Shown in pieces: positions 57,026 through 64,000 of a stretch of 64,000 nt of DNA. Position numbers and translations under genes: made by a program. The notes beneath the pieces were generated by a model, which worked only from the letters and a program-made list of their open reading frames with translations, was not told the origin of the DNA and made no database searches. Positions within the stretch are counted from its first letter, which is position 1. Each line of letters opens with the position of its first letter. The stretch is from Fimbriimonadales bacterium (GTDB lineage: Bacteria > Armatimonadota > Fimbriimonadia > Fimbriimonadales > GBS-DC), in the NCBI GenBank assembly GCA_026003075.1, contig BPGO01000002.1, positions 291,339 to 355,338 on the forward strand, written 5' to 3'.

Positions 57026-58752
57026 TTCTCAACCTGCTCTTTGCCTTCCTTCACGGCAGGCGGAACCTTGGGCAAGCGCACATAGAAGGTAGAGCCAACG
57101 CCTACCTCGCTTTCTACCCAAATCTGCCCGCCGTGAATCGCCTCTACAAGGTGTTTCACGAGGTACAGTCCCAAGCCCGTGCCGTACTGCTTGCGCGTGT
57201 CGGTGTTGTCCACACGGTGGAACTTCTCGAACACCTTCGTCAGATGCTCCTTCGGGATACCCATGCCCTGGTCAGAGACATAGAAGATAATATGGTCGGC
57301 GTCTTCCTCCCAGGCTTTGACACGAATCTCGCCGCCGTTGGGCGAGTACTTAATCGCGTTACTCAGCAAGTTGGTGAGGATTTGGTCGACCTTGTCCTCG
57401 TCGGCGATGATTTTAGGCAGGTCTTCAGGAACATCGTGGATAATCGTGTGTTTTGTGGTTGCCTGCCGCTGGATCATCACCACCTTCTTGGACAAGTTGT
57501 AGAAGTCCACCTGCTTATAAACTGGCTTGAGCGACTCGCCGGCCTCGATACGCGCGATATTCAGCAGGTCGTTGATAAGGCGCGTAAGGCGATCGGTCTC
57601 CTGATCGATAATCGAGTAGAATTCGCGTCGATCCTCAGGCGTGAAGGCATCCTCGGAGTCCATCAGCAAAGTAGAGACGAACCCCTTGATCGCGGTGAGG
57701 GGTGTACGAAGCTCGTGCGAGACAGTCGCCACGAACGCCGATTTCATGCGCTCCAAGTTGCGGATGTCGGTGATATCGTTGAAAATCATCACCGTCCCCA
57801 TCGGCTTTTGGTCTTCCCCACGCACGATGGCGTTTTGCACCTGATAGATATGTTCCTTCCCGTCGATTTGCACGGTGATTTCGACCAGTTCGCCCTCCTT
57901 CTCTTCTTCGAGGGCCGCGCGTATCATGTTGCGAATAACATCAATATTGATGATGTCGGCGTAGTTTTTGCCCAGCACATCGGGGCCCAGTCCGAACACG
58001 CGCCGTGCGGCGGCGTTCATCTGGTTGATGCGCCCGTTGTGATGCACCAGGATCAATCCCGCCCGGAGGCTCTCGATGGTGTGAACCAGTTCCTCCTTCT
58101 CCTCGAGGATCGCTTGATAGAGGCGCATGCCGGCAATCACTGCGGCGGCGTTGCGTGCCATCCGCTCCAGCAAGCGCACATCCTCGTCGATGAAGTGCCC
58201 ACCACGCTGTTTGTTGAACGCGTGCAGCACACCGATTGTTTGGCGGTCAATGACACGGTTCTCCTCATCGCGCTTCTCAAGGATCAAGGGCACACACACG
58301 AGGTTGCGGATATGGAGCATCGCCACATGCTCCTTGCTGGTGCGCGGGTCGGTAATGGCGTCATGCACGATTATCGGCTTGCCCTCGCGAAATACCTCGC
58401 CAGAAACGCCCTGTGTGGCGCGGACACGCAGCATCCCGATTTCGTCGTCGGTCATGCCGTAGGCAGGTGGATAGGCGCGCAGCTCACCCTCTTCAGGGTC
58501 GTGCAGCATAAACACCACCTTTTCCGCCTGTAGAATTGCGCCGATTTGCTTCACGAGCCGTTTAAGGGTCGCCTCGTAGTTCGCCGGACTGGCGACATCT
58601 GCGGCGACGACTTCGGGCGTCTTCGCCGCGGCGGACGCCCCGTTACGCGGTTGGCTCTCCAACTCCCGAATGCGCTGAAGTGCGCGCTCGTATTCCGTTT
58701 TTACCTGGTTATACTGCTTTAGCAGCTCACGGTAGGCTTGCTCCCAGTTCAT
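57022..58752 (-). CDS. Sensor histidine kinase with GAF and PAS domains
   Basis: A 576-residue soluble kinase (no membrane segments). An N-terminal coiled coil (1-35) precedes a GAF domain at about 60-215 ([17 protein letters not shown]). A PAS domain follows at about 225-340 ([21 protein letters not shown]). The HisKA dimerisation domain carries the phospho-acceptor in [19 protein letters not shown] near 355, and a HATPase domain has [23 protein letters not shown] and [14 protein letters not shown]. The adjacent gene is dut, not a response regulator, so the partner is unknown. ATG 58752 follows GAGGAG. Confidence 0.95.
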   Translation of the reverse strand: MNWEQAYRELLKQYNQVKTEYERALQRIRELESQPRNGASAAAKTPEVVAADVASPANYEATLKRLVKQIGAILQAEKVVFMLHDPEEGELRAYPPAYGMTDDEIGMLRVRATQGVSGEVFREGKPIIVHDAITDPRTSKEHVAMLHIRNLVCVPLILEKRDEENRVIDRQTIGVLHAFNKQRGGHFIDEDVRLLERMARNAAAVIAGMRLYQAILEEKEELVHTIESLRAGLILVHHNGRINQMNAAARRVFGLGPDVLGKNYADIINIDVIRNMIRAALEEEKEGELVEITVQIDGKEHIYQVQNAIVRGEDQKPMGTVMIFNDITDIRNLERMKSAFVATVSHELRTPLTAIKGFVSTLLMDSEDAFTPEDRREFYSIIDQETDRLTRLINDLLNIARIEAGESLKPVYKQVDFYNLSKKVVMIQRQATTKHTIIHDVPEDLPKIIADEDKVDQILTNLLSNAIKYSPNGGEIRVKAWEEDADHIIFYVSDQGMGIPKEHLTKVFEKFHRVDNTDTRKQYGTGLGLYLVKHLVEAIHGGQIWVESEVGVGSTFYVRLPKVPPAVKEGKEQVEK

Positions 58753-58801
58753 AGTTCGCTCCTCGCTAAAAGTTTTGATGATAGCCCGTACTCTATGGCA
58801 A

Positions 58802-58807
58802 ATTATA
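58802..58807 (-). promoter_or_regulatory. -10 box of the kinase-dut operon
   Basis: TATAAT reading leftward lies 49 bases before the kinase ATG, giving a normal leader with GAGGAG. This contrasts with the leaderless genes in the window. Confidence 0.5.
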
Positions 58808-58843
58808 GCATATCGAAGGTTCCCAGACTATCCCGCAATTGGC

Positions 58844-59641
58844 TTAGGATTTAGACGGTGTTTGGGGTGGATGGTGTTGTGCGCCGTCCATCAACGGGCG
58901 AATCAGCTCCATCGGGATGGGGAACACGACGGTGGTGTTGCGCTCGCCCGTAATCTCCGCCAACGTTTGCAGGTAGCGCAGTTGCAGTGCAGCGGGTTGC
59001 TGGGCAATCATCTGCGCGGCTTGCACGAGCTTCTCAGCGGCTTGGTACTCGCCCTCGGCGGCGATAATCTTCGCGCGGCGCTCACGCTCGCTTTCCGCCT
59101 GACGCGCCAGCGCACGCTTCATCTCTTCCGGCAAAATCACATCGCGCACCTCCACGCTCGTCACCTTCACGCCGAACGCCTCGGTCTGCTCGTCGATGAT
59201 GGACTGGAGCTGCTGGTTAATCTTATCGCGCCGCGCCAGCAGATCGTCCAACTCCGCCTGACCAATCACGCTACGCAGCGTCGTTTGGGCGATCAAGCTG
59301 GCAGTCTGGATATAGTCCGTAATCTGCACAACGGCATCGCGTGGATCCATTACCTTAAATAGCACCACCGCATCCACGCTCACCGACACATTATCGCTGG
59401 TAATCGCCTCCTGTCGGGGCACATTCATCGTCACGATGCGCGTGTCCACAATCCGCGCCGTGTCAATGATGGGAATCAGAAAGATAATCCCAGGCCCTTT
59501 CACGGCTTGAAACCGTCCCAGTCGCAGCACCACGGCGCGCTCCCATTCCGGCAGTACCCGTAGCGCCGCCCGTAAAACCACGATAATAAATAGCAGCACC
59601 GCTATACCCGTAGTCGAGAACGGATTATCGAAAAAGTCCAT
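58844..59641 (-). CDS. Slipin (SPFH/stomatin-like) membrane protein
   Basis: A 265-residue slipin. A membrane segment at about 10-25 precedes LPEWERAVVLRLGRFQAVKGPG, the hallmark of SPFH proteins. DTRIVTMNVPRQEAITSDNVSVSVDAVV, GQAELDDLLARRDKINQQLQ and a helical EMKRALARQAESERERRAK region follow. Slipins form membrane microdomain assemblies and are partners or substrates of NfeD-type proteases; the NfeD gene is at 34923-36254, not adjacent. AGGGAGAT precedes ATG 59641. Confidence 0.93.
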   Translation of the reverse strand: MDFFDNPFSTTGIAVLLFIIVVLRAALRVLPEWERAVVLRLGRFQAVKGPGIIFLIPIIDTARIVDTRIVTMNVPRQEAITSDNVSVSVDAVVLFKVMDPRDAVVQITDYIQTASLIAQTTLRSVIGQAELDDLLARRDKINQQLQSIIDEQTEAFGVKVTSVEVRDVILPEEMKRALARQAESERERRAKIIAAEGEYQAAEKLVQAAQMIAQQPAALQLRYLQTLAEITGERNTTVVFPIPMELIRPLMDGAQHHPPQTPSKS

Positions 59642-60291
59642 GGTTCATCTCCCTCATGCATAGTGTACCCGTTCCAGTTCAGCTGTAGGTCATTTCACCG
59701 TAGCAGCCCCGCATAGGGGCATTCCTCTTTTTCGGACACCCTCCACTCCCTGAGTTTGTTCAAAATCCCCTCTTATGGGGACAGACCTGTGTGTCTGCCC
59801 CCACAGGTCTTCCGTAACTGGGACAGTTTTGTCCAAACGCTTCCCTGCAGGGGCACGACTGCCCCTGCTACGGTGGCTTGTAGAGGATTTACAGTCGCAT
59901 CTAACGCTTCTGCCCACAACATCCCCAACCCAAACGACGCGGAAGACCCCCAAGTACCCCGAACCGCTTCTGCTCACCCTGCTTTTGATCGGCACACGCG
60001 AACACGCCCCCCTACTGACGCCTGTGCTTCGCTCTGCCCCGAAACTTCTCCCCAACTGCCCACTGCCTGCGTGGGGGCGTCGTCTCCCGCTTCCATCACC
60101 TTACCGACGAATGCCCACACCCGCTGCTGCATGGGAGAGTGTTGGGTTAGGCGCCTATGGCGCGTTATAGAGCAAGTGTTTGATTGTGTGAAGGGTGCGT
60201 ATGGACGGGTGTGGTGTGCGCGTTCGTGGGGGGGAGGGGCAGGCGTGGATGATGGGGTTCTGAGTGATTTACCGAACACCCCCTCCCCCCC
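59642..60291. other. 650-bp non-coding region rich in palindromes
   Basis: No supported gene. The left part contains successive GC-rich palindromes (for example GCCCC/GGGGC at about 59705-59720). It also carries a motif TTTTTCGGACACCCTC (59728-59743) shared with the ends of the 2153-2388 element. Open frames on both strands are low-complexity and Pro/Ser/Thr-rich without family resemblance. The last 100 bases run into the promoter of the RHS remnant. Confidence 0.5.
59847..59868. repeat. Perfect palindrome GCAGGGGC/GCCCCTGC
   Basis: GCAGGGGC (59847-59854), six-base loop, GCCCCTGC (59861-59868). It is one of several CCCC/GGGG palindromes in this gap, resembling dispersed intergenic repeats. 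Confidence 0.55.
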
Positions 60292-60320
60292 TTGACAAAC
60301 GCCGAAAAATGTGTTATATA
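60292..60320 (+). promoter_or_regulatory. Consensus sigma-70 promoter (TTGACA-17-TATATA)
   Basis: TTGACA at 60292-60297 and TATATA at 60315-60320 are separated by exactly 17 bases. This is the closest match to the consensus seen in the window. It drives transcription into the RHS remnant and the secreted-protein gene. Confidence 0.7.
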
Positions 60321-60598
60321 TAAGCACTGGAGAAACACCAGCAAACTCAGAGGACAACTTGGTGAGTTTGAAGCGTCAGGGTGCGACTGTCGGCTGGGTT
60401 TACACTTACGACGGCTTGGGGCGTCGTGTGCGGGCGCAGCTGGGTTCGAATGTGCAAGAGTTCTTGTACGGCGCAGGAGATAGCGTGCTTGCTGAGCGTG
60501 CGAACGGCGGCGCGTGGGTAGTGCAGAGTTTCGGTGCGGGGCTGTACCAGCGCGGGAACGACTACCTGCACTGGAGTTTGTTGTATGGAGGCTCAGTG
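60311..60598 (+). pseudogene. RHS/YD-repeat core remnant
   Basis: In the frame continuing into 60599 the sequence reads VYTYDGLGRRVRAQLG, then FLYGAGDSVLAERANGG and GAGLYQRGNDYLHW. This is the typical C-terminal part of an RHS core. It has no proper start of its own and breaks off exactly where the next gene begins with ribosome binding site and signal peptide. It looks like a truncated end of an RHS gene left upstream of cargo genes, or a hybrid frame produced by recombination. Confidence 0.6.
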
Positions 60599-62341
60599 AT
60601 GAGCGGACAGACGCTACGATGGGTACGCCGCCAGTGGGCGCATAGTCGCGCGATGCAGCTGTTTGCAGGACTGTTGACCGTCGCCTTGACGCTGTGGCTG
60701 CCACATAGTGGGTTTACTGCTTGGGGACAGGATGGTTATTTCACTTATGAAGTAGTTCCATACGGTACAGAAAGGCGCTACATACGGTCATGCGAGGGGG
60801 TGCTTTTTGACCACTTTTGGCCGCTGCACCAGTCCGATCGCTTGATAGGAGTAGAGTGGTTCACTGATTTGGATGCGGTTTATGCGGATGCGTGGGCGAG
60901 AGGAACCGTCAAGTTTATTATCTACTGGCATGGATCTCAGGCGCCAGATCCATATTTGGCTCTTCGCTACTATGAGTGGGCGCGTTTAGGAGTGGCTACG
61001 CCCGCGACTCATGGAAGAGCTACCGCGAATTTCAGAGGCAACGTTGGTTCCAGTAGTGTGTCTGTGCAAGCTGGAGGTGGGCAGTGCGGATTCGGGATCT
61101 GTACGGAAAGTAGAGAGTTTTCTGCGAGCGAGGTCCATGCCTTTTACCTCAACTTTACACGGGTCGACAACAATTTGTGGAAGGCGGAGCTAAGCGCTCC
61201 GTTTCGGGCGGAGGTGAAAATCGAGGGTTCGTGTCCCCCGCCGCCATTAGGCGTTTCATCAGGCATCACCGAGGCACGTGCGTCGGTAGCGATTGTGGAT
61301 AATAAGTTCATTTATATCATTGCCGAAAACGAACCCAGCTATCACAAAAAAGATGACTGTGCAGCTGCGATGAACAACTCTTCTGGACGATTGGATGATC
61401 GATACGGTGATACAGTGATTGAGTTATACGCGGAACGTGGATTTAGCGAACCCTCCTTTGTTTGGACCGATTGGTACTTGGGGAACCGTATGGTTTATAC
61501 ACGAGTGCTTCATGGGAATTGGTGTGAAGGGGATTGCCCACTGAACGAGTGGTGGATCTGTGGCGCCTACTACAAGGACAACCTATTTCACGAGTTTACC
61601 AGTGTGAATGCCGTGATCGGATTTCCCATAAGTGACTGTGAGAAGTGGTACATTGGTACTGAATGGGGCTGGAATGATGCTCCTGGGCTGGAGTTTTGGA
61701 GCAGGGAGGATGTGCAGCGCAGGGTGGCTTCGGTTTTGGGGCAGCTGCCGTTCAAATATGAGGTCAAACTCAAGGTTACGGACGATGAAGGAAATGGGTT
61801 CTCCGATCGTGCGAACTACACGATGACTGTTCATGCGCCACTTGAACTGACCAAACTAGTCGAGACTTACGATACTTTCCTTCCTGAAGAAGATCGCTCG
61901 CATAGGCATGAATTTATTCCTTTGGAAGCCTACGGAGCAGTAAGAATCAGCGAATGGAGGAATAACTACAGCAGAACTGATTCTGTAACTGAGTCATCGG
62001 AAATTCAAAGGGAAGATACGTTTACCAGTGCCATCAGTGCTAATTTGGAGTGCTCCGCTAGTGGGAATGTATCGGTTCCTCTATTAGGTATAAAACTCAC
62101 GGGCGCAAAATTTGGCATCGGGACAACAATCTCAACCTCTACAAGATATCAAGTTGGTACAAGAGTTTCCTACTCTATCCCTCCACGTACGCGACGTGCT
62201 ATTTTCTCTCAAAGAGCTGCTACTGTGGAAAAATGGCTTGCCGATATTTATGATAGGAATGGATATCAAGGCACAGGTTTAGTTACTGCTCACAAGGATA
62301 TACGATTCGAATATGTGTATTGGGAGGAACCTATTCCGTAA
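60599..62341 (+). CDS. Secreted protein with aerolysin/ETX-MTX2-like C-terminal region
   Basis: The protein has 580 residues from ATG 60599, preceded by GGAGG at seven bases. A signal peptide at about 1-44 has a long basic N-region, then LFAGLLTVALTLWLP, ending in TAWGQ. The middle has several Cys-containing beta-type segments and an Ig/PKD-like stretch near residue 380-410 (KVTDDEGNG). The C-terminal 150 residues show alternating Ser/Thr strands: RTDSVTESSEIQRED, then GNVSVPLLG, then TTISTSTRYQVGTRVSYSIPP. That pattern recalls the membrane-inserting hairpin of aerolysin/ETX-MTX2 pore-forming proteins. This is inference from pattern only. It sits between RHS pieces and is AT-richer than its neighbours. 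Confidence 0.7.
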   Translation: MSGQTLRWVRRQWAHSRAMQLFAGLLTVALTLWLPHSGFTAWGQDGYFTYEVVPYGTERRYIRSCEGVLFDHFWPLHQSDRLIGVEWFTDLDAVYADAWARGTVKFIIYWHGSQAPDPYLALRYYEWARLGVATPATHGRATANFRGNVGSSSVSVQAGGGQCGFGICTESREFSASEVHAFYLNFTRVDNNLWKAELSAPFRAEVKIEGSCPPPPLGVSSGITEARASVAIVDNKFIYIIAENEPSYHKKDDCAAAMNNSSGRLDDRYGDTVIELYAERGFSEPSFVWTDWYLGNRMVYTRVLHGNWCEGDCPLNEWWICGAYYKDNLFHEFTSVNAVIGFPISDCEKWYIGTEWGWNDAPGLEFWSREDVQRRVASVLGQLPFKYEVKLKVTDDEGNGFSDRANYTMTVHAPLELTKLVETYDTFLPEEDRSHRHEFIPLEAYGAVRISEWRNNYSRTDSVTESSEIQREDTFTSAISANLECSASGNVSVPLLGIKLTGAKFGIGTTISTSTRYQVGTRVSYSIPPRTRRAIFSQRAATVEKWLADIYDRNGYQGTGLVTAHKDIRFEYVYWEEPIP

Positions 62342-62366
62342 TACTATACCGAGAAGGAGGCAAAGG

Positions 62367-63185
62367 ATGCAGGATCGGATTGAAACAGGGATGCTTATGG
62401 AACGCATTCGTGCTGCGAGAAAATGGCAAGATCATCAGCGTCTCCTTTTTCTGGTTATTCACAACAAGGATACGACTTTGCTCAAATCCTTGTTGGGGAC
62501 CTACCGGGAAGCAATCGCGGAGCGACCGACACCGCTTTTGCGCTGGGCATATGCCAACTGCACTTGCGAAATCTATGAACACAATATCCATTCTTTGGCT
62601 GAATATGCGGTCAAAGAGGAAAGGGACTTTCTAAAGGAGGAAAAAGTCGTTGAAATAAATAAAGGATTAATTAAAGAACTCCCTAATCAAGTGATTGGCT
62701 ATTTGGGCTTGGCGCGAGCATACGGTGGAGCATTCCACGACCCAGAGCTAGCCAAATATTATACGGTGAAGAGTGAAGGATACACGACGATTAAAGTGAA
62801 CGGCAGAACCGAGCGAATAAAAAAGATAGTAGCCGATAACCCTGAGCGGCGACGCCGTTATTATTCACTTCTTGAAAAAGTACGGGAACTGGAACCTAAT
62901 AACCCGTTTGTCCCCTTTTGGCAAGCACGAAGCATGCGTTCCGATGGGAAAGCCTCCGATGGGTACGAACTCGCGGTCAAAGCATACAATCTTGGGATGA
63001 AGCAACTGTCTCCTATAATGTGTTTGAGTTTGGTGGTATGGTTTGCATGGAAAGCAAACATTCGAGAGGCTGCAAGGTATAGTGAGGAACTTCGGAATTG
63101 GGTTCTTCAGGCTCCTAAATCTGCATATGCGTTAGGACTTAAATACTGGAATAGCTGTCCGCTAATTAAAAACGCTCTACAGTAG
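62367..63185 (+). CDS. Helical-repeat (TPR-like) protein downstream of the secreted protein
   Basis: A 272-residue cytoplasmic protein from ATG 62367, with AAGGAGG six bases upstream. The composition is helical, with repeated W/Y-containing helices such as QVIGYLGLARAYGG, PNNPFVPFWQARSMRSDGKASDGYELAVKAYNLG and ANIREAARYSEELRNW, consistent with TPR/SEL1-like repeats. It starts 25 bases after the secreted-protein stop, so both form an operon. An accessory or immunity-type role is conceivable from position only. Its stop is followed four bases later, in the same frame, by an RHS frame. Confidence 0.7.
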   Translation: MQDRIETGMLMERIRAARKWQDHQRLLFLVIHNKDTTLLKSLLGTYREAIAERPTPLLRWAYANCTCEIYEHNIHSLAEYAVKEERDFLKEEKVVEINKGLIKELPNQVIGYLGLARAYGGAFHDPELAKYYTVKSEGYTTIKVNGRTERIKKIVADNPERRRRYYSLLEKVRELEPNNPFVPFWQARSMRSDGKASDGYELAVKAYNLGMKQLSPIMCLSLVVWFAWKANIREAARYSEELRNWVLQAPKSAYALGLKYWNSCPLIKNALQ

Positions 63186-63188
63186 CGA

Positions 63189-64000
63189 GTGCTTCTCAAC
63201 TGGGCGCGTCGGGGTCAGGTGAAGAAAGTGATTGTGCCAGGCGGTTATTGGCGCGAAATGGACTATGGCGGTGCAGGCTGGCTGGTACGGCGGGTGGTGC
63301 AGACAGGCGAGAACAGCAGCGAGACGACGCTGTACAGTTATGACACTTGGGGTCGGTTGTGGGGGATAGACTATCCGCGCAGCGCCGATGTAAGTATGGG
63401 CTGGGACGGGGAGAATCGTCGGGTGTGGGTGGAGGACGGCGCAGGCAGGCGTGAGTATAGCTATGATGCGTGGGGTCGGGTGCGCGAGCAGCGCGGCTGC
63501 TGTGGCAGTGGCGAAGGGATTGAGGTGGTCGCCGTCTCTGCCCAGTATGATGAGGCAGGCAGGAAGCGGTTTGAAAAAGAGCTGCGTTCGGATGGCAGCG
63601 TGGTGCACACGATAGAGAGCACCTACGACGCGCTGGGACGGCTGCAGAGCGTCGGCGACTATCGGGGCACGGTGGTGTATACTTATGACAACGCGACGGG
63701 ACGGCTGCAGCGCGAGGATTATCCCAACGGCAGTTATGTGGAGTACACTTACTATGGTGCGGATAATCCGTCGCAGGTGGGCTTTGTGTGGAAGGTGGAA
63801 CACAAGAAGTCGGACGGGAGCCTGCTGATTGGGTACGAGTACAGTTATGAACTGTTAGGTCGGGTGGAGCAGAGCGTGGAGCGTCCGACTGGGGATGTGA
63901 CGGCATACACCTACACGCCCGCAGGGAGGCTGGAGAGCGAGGGGCGCACAGGGCAGGTGGCGTATTCGCGGAGCTACGCTTACAATCCCGACGGCAGCCG
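63189..64000 (+). CDS. RHS/YD-repeat protein, 3' end outside window
   Basis: The frame is open from 63186 to the window edge and encodes YD repeats: YSYDTWGRLWGIDYP, YSYDAWGRVREQRG, STYDALGRLQSVGDY, YTYDNATGRLQRE and YEYSYELLGRVEQ. Such repeats build the large hollow shell of RHS/Tc toxin-like proteins that carry a variable C-terminal tip. The first GTG is at 63189 without a ribosome binding site and without a signal peptide. The visible N-terminus is therefore probably not the native one: the gene may be truncated by the preceding cargo genes. The tip and any immunity gene would lie beyond 64000. Confidence 0.75.
   Translation, partial: MLLNWARRGQVKKVIVPGGYWREMDYGGAGWLVRRVVQTGENSSETTLYSYDTWGRLWGIDYPRSADVSMGWDGENRRVWVEDGAGRREYSYDAWGRVREQRGCCGSGEGIEVVAVSAQYDEAGRKRFEKELRSDGSVVHTIESTYDALGRLQSVGDYRGTVVYTYDNATGRLQREDYPNGSYVEYTYYGADNPSQVGFVWKVEHKKSDGSLLIGYEYSYELLGRVEQSVERPTGDVTAYTYTPAGRLESEGRTGQVAYSRSYAYNPDGS

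Noticed and set aside
57133..58533. A 466-codon frame antisense to the histidine kinase
   Set aside because: The kinase motifs are unambiguous on the other strand. The antisense frame results from codon bias.
59756..60295. Open frames of 120-180 codons on both strands in the gap before the RHS remnant
   Set aside because: The proteins are low-complexity and rich in Pro, Ser and Thr, overlap each other on both strands and lack ribosome binding sites. The DNA is palindrome-rich intergenic sequence.
63177..63906. Minus-strand frames at the right end
   Set aside because: The plus strand encodes clear YD repeats through this region. The minus-strand products are Pro/Ser/His-rich shadows.

Overview
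This is a bacterial chromosome window of moderately high G+C, densely packed with genes on both strands. No rRNA, tRNA or CRISPR array was seen. KdsA, MreBCD, NfeD/slipin proteins, type IV pilin-like proteins, a GHL10-type glycosidase, a DUF1028 protein, a MoaD-MoeB-rhodanese fusion and many start codons lying directly downstream of a -10 box suggest a diderm lineage such as Armatimonadota, possibly thermophilic. That assignment is my inference from gene style, not from a marker-gene comparison.

Region 1 (1-4956) is the most unusual part. A three-gene cassette occurs twice in tandem: an exported Cys-rich protein, a small multi-pass membrane protein and a type IV pilin-like protein. An ECF-like sigma factor gene and a 236-bp element with terminal inverted repeats lie between the copies. 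The first genes of the two cassettes share an almost identical 5' segment of about 235 bp (upstream region, ribosome binding site, signal peptide), while their mature parts have diverged. Just after each signal peptide lies a poly-G run: 15 G in copy A, where the frame is open, and 10 G in copy B, where the frame is broken. This looks like a slipped-strand phase-variation switch. In copy B the sigma-factor frame also runs through the repeat and the G tract.

Region 2 (4957-34100) is mostly housekeeping. It holds a TPP riboswitch and thiC, an orphan adenine methylase, a serine hydrolase, a GHL10-type protein, a MoxR/DUF58 operon, transketolase, gyrA with an unusual quinolone-contact region, an FAD oxidoreductase, hemW, a GH38-like protein, glutamate dehydrogenase, mreBCD, a chemotaxis receptor, a redoxin, accB-hom and an SLC13 transporter.

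Region 3 (34082-59641) has cdsA, an NfeD protease, a zinc-ribbon/TPR protein, an acyl-ACP-reductase-like enzyme, a DUF1028 protein, the MoaD-MoeB-rhodanese fusion, class I aldolase, aroQ and a tRNA nucleotidyltransferase. It continues with a restriction-modification pair (visibly AT-richer than its neighbours), part of a sugar ABC transporter, kdsA, a YhaN/YhaO-like pair, a deacetylase-aminopeptidase-CDGSH run, dut with a GAF/PAS histidine kinase, and a slipin.

Region 4 (59642-64000) has a long non-coding stretch rich in palindromes, then a consensus promoter in front of an RHS-core remnant. Two AT-richer cargo genes follow: a secreted 580-residue protein whose C-terminus looks like an aerolysin/ETX-MTX2 beta-hairpin, and a helical-repeat protein. 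A YD/RHS-repeat reading frame then runs off the end of the window.

A recurring feature is initiation directly behind a -10 box. At least ten genes have a TANNNT-like hexamer 6-9 nt before an ATG or GTG and no Shine-Dalgarno sequence, which implies leaderless mRNAs. Other genes in the same window have strong AGGAGG sites.
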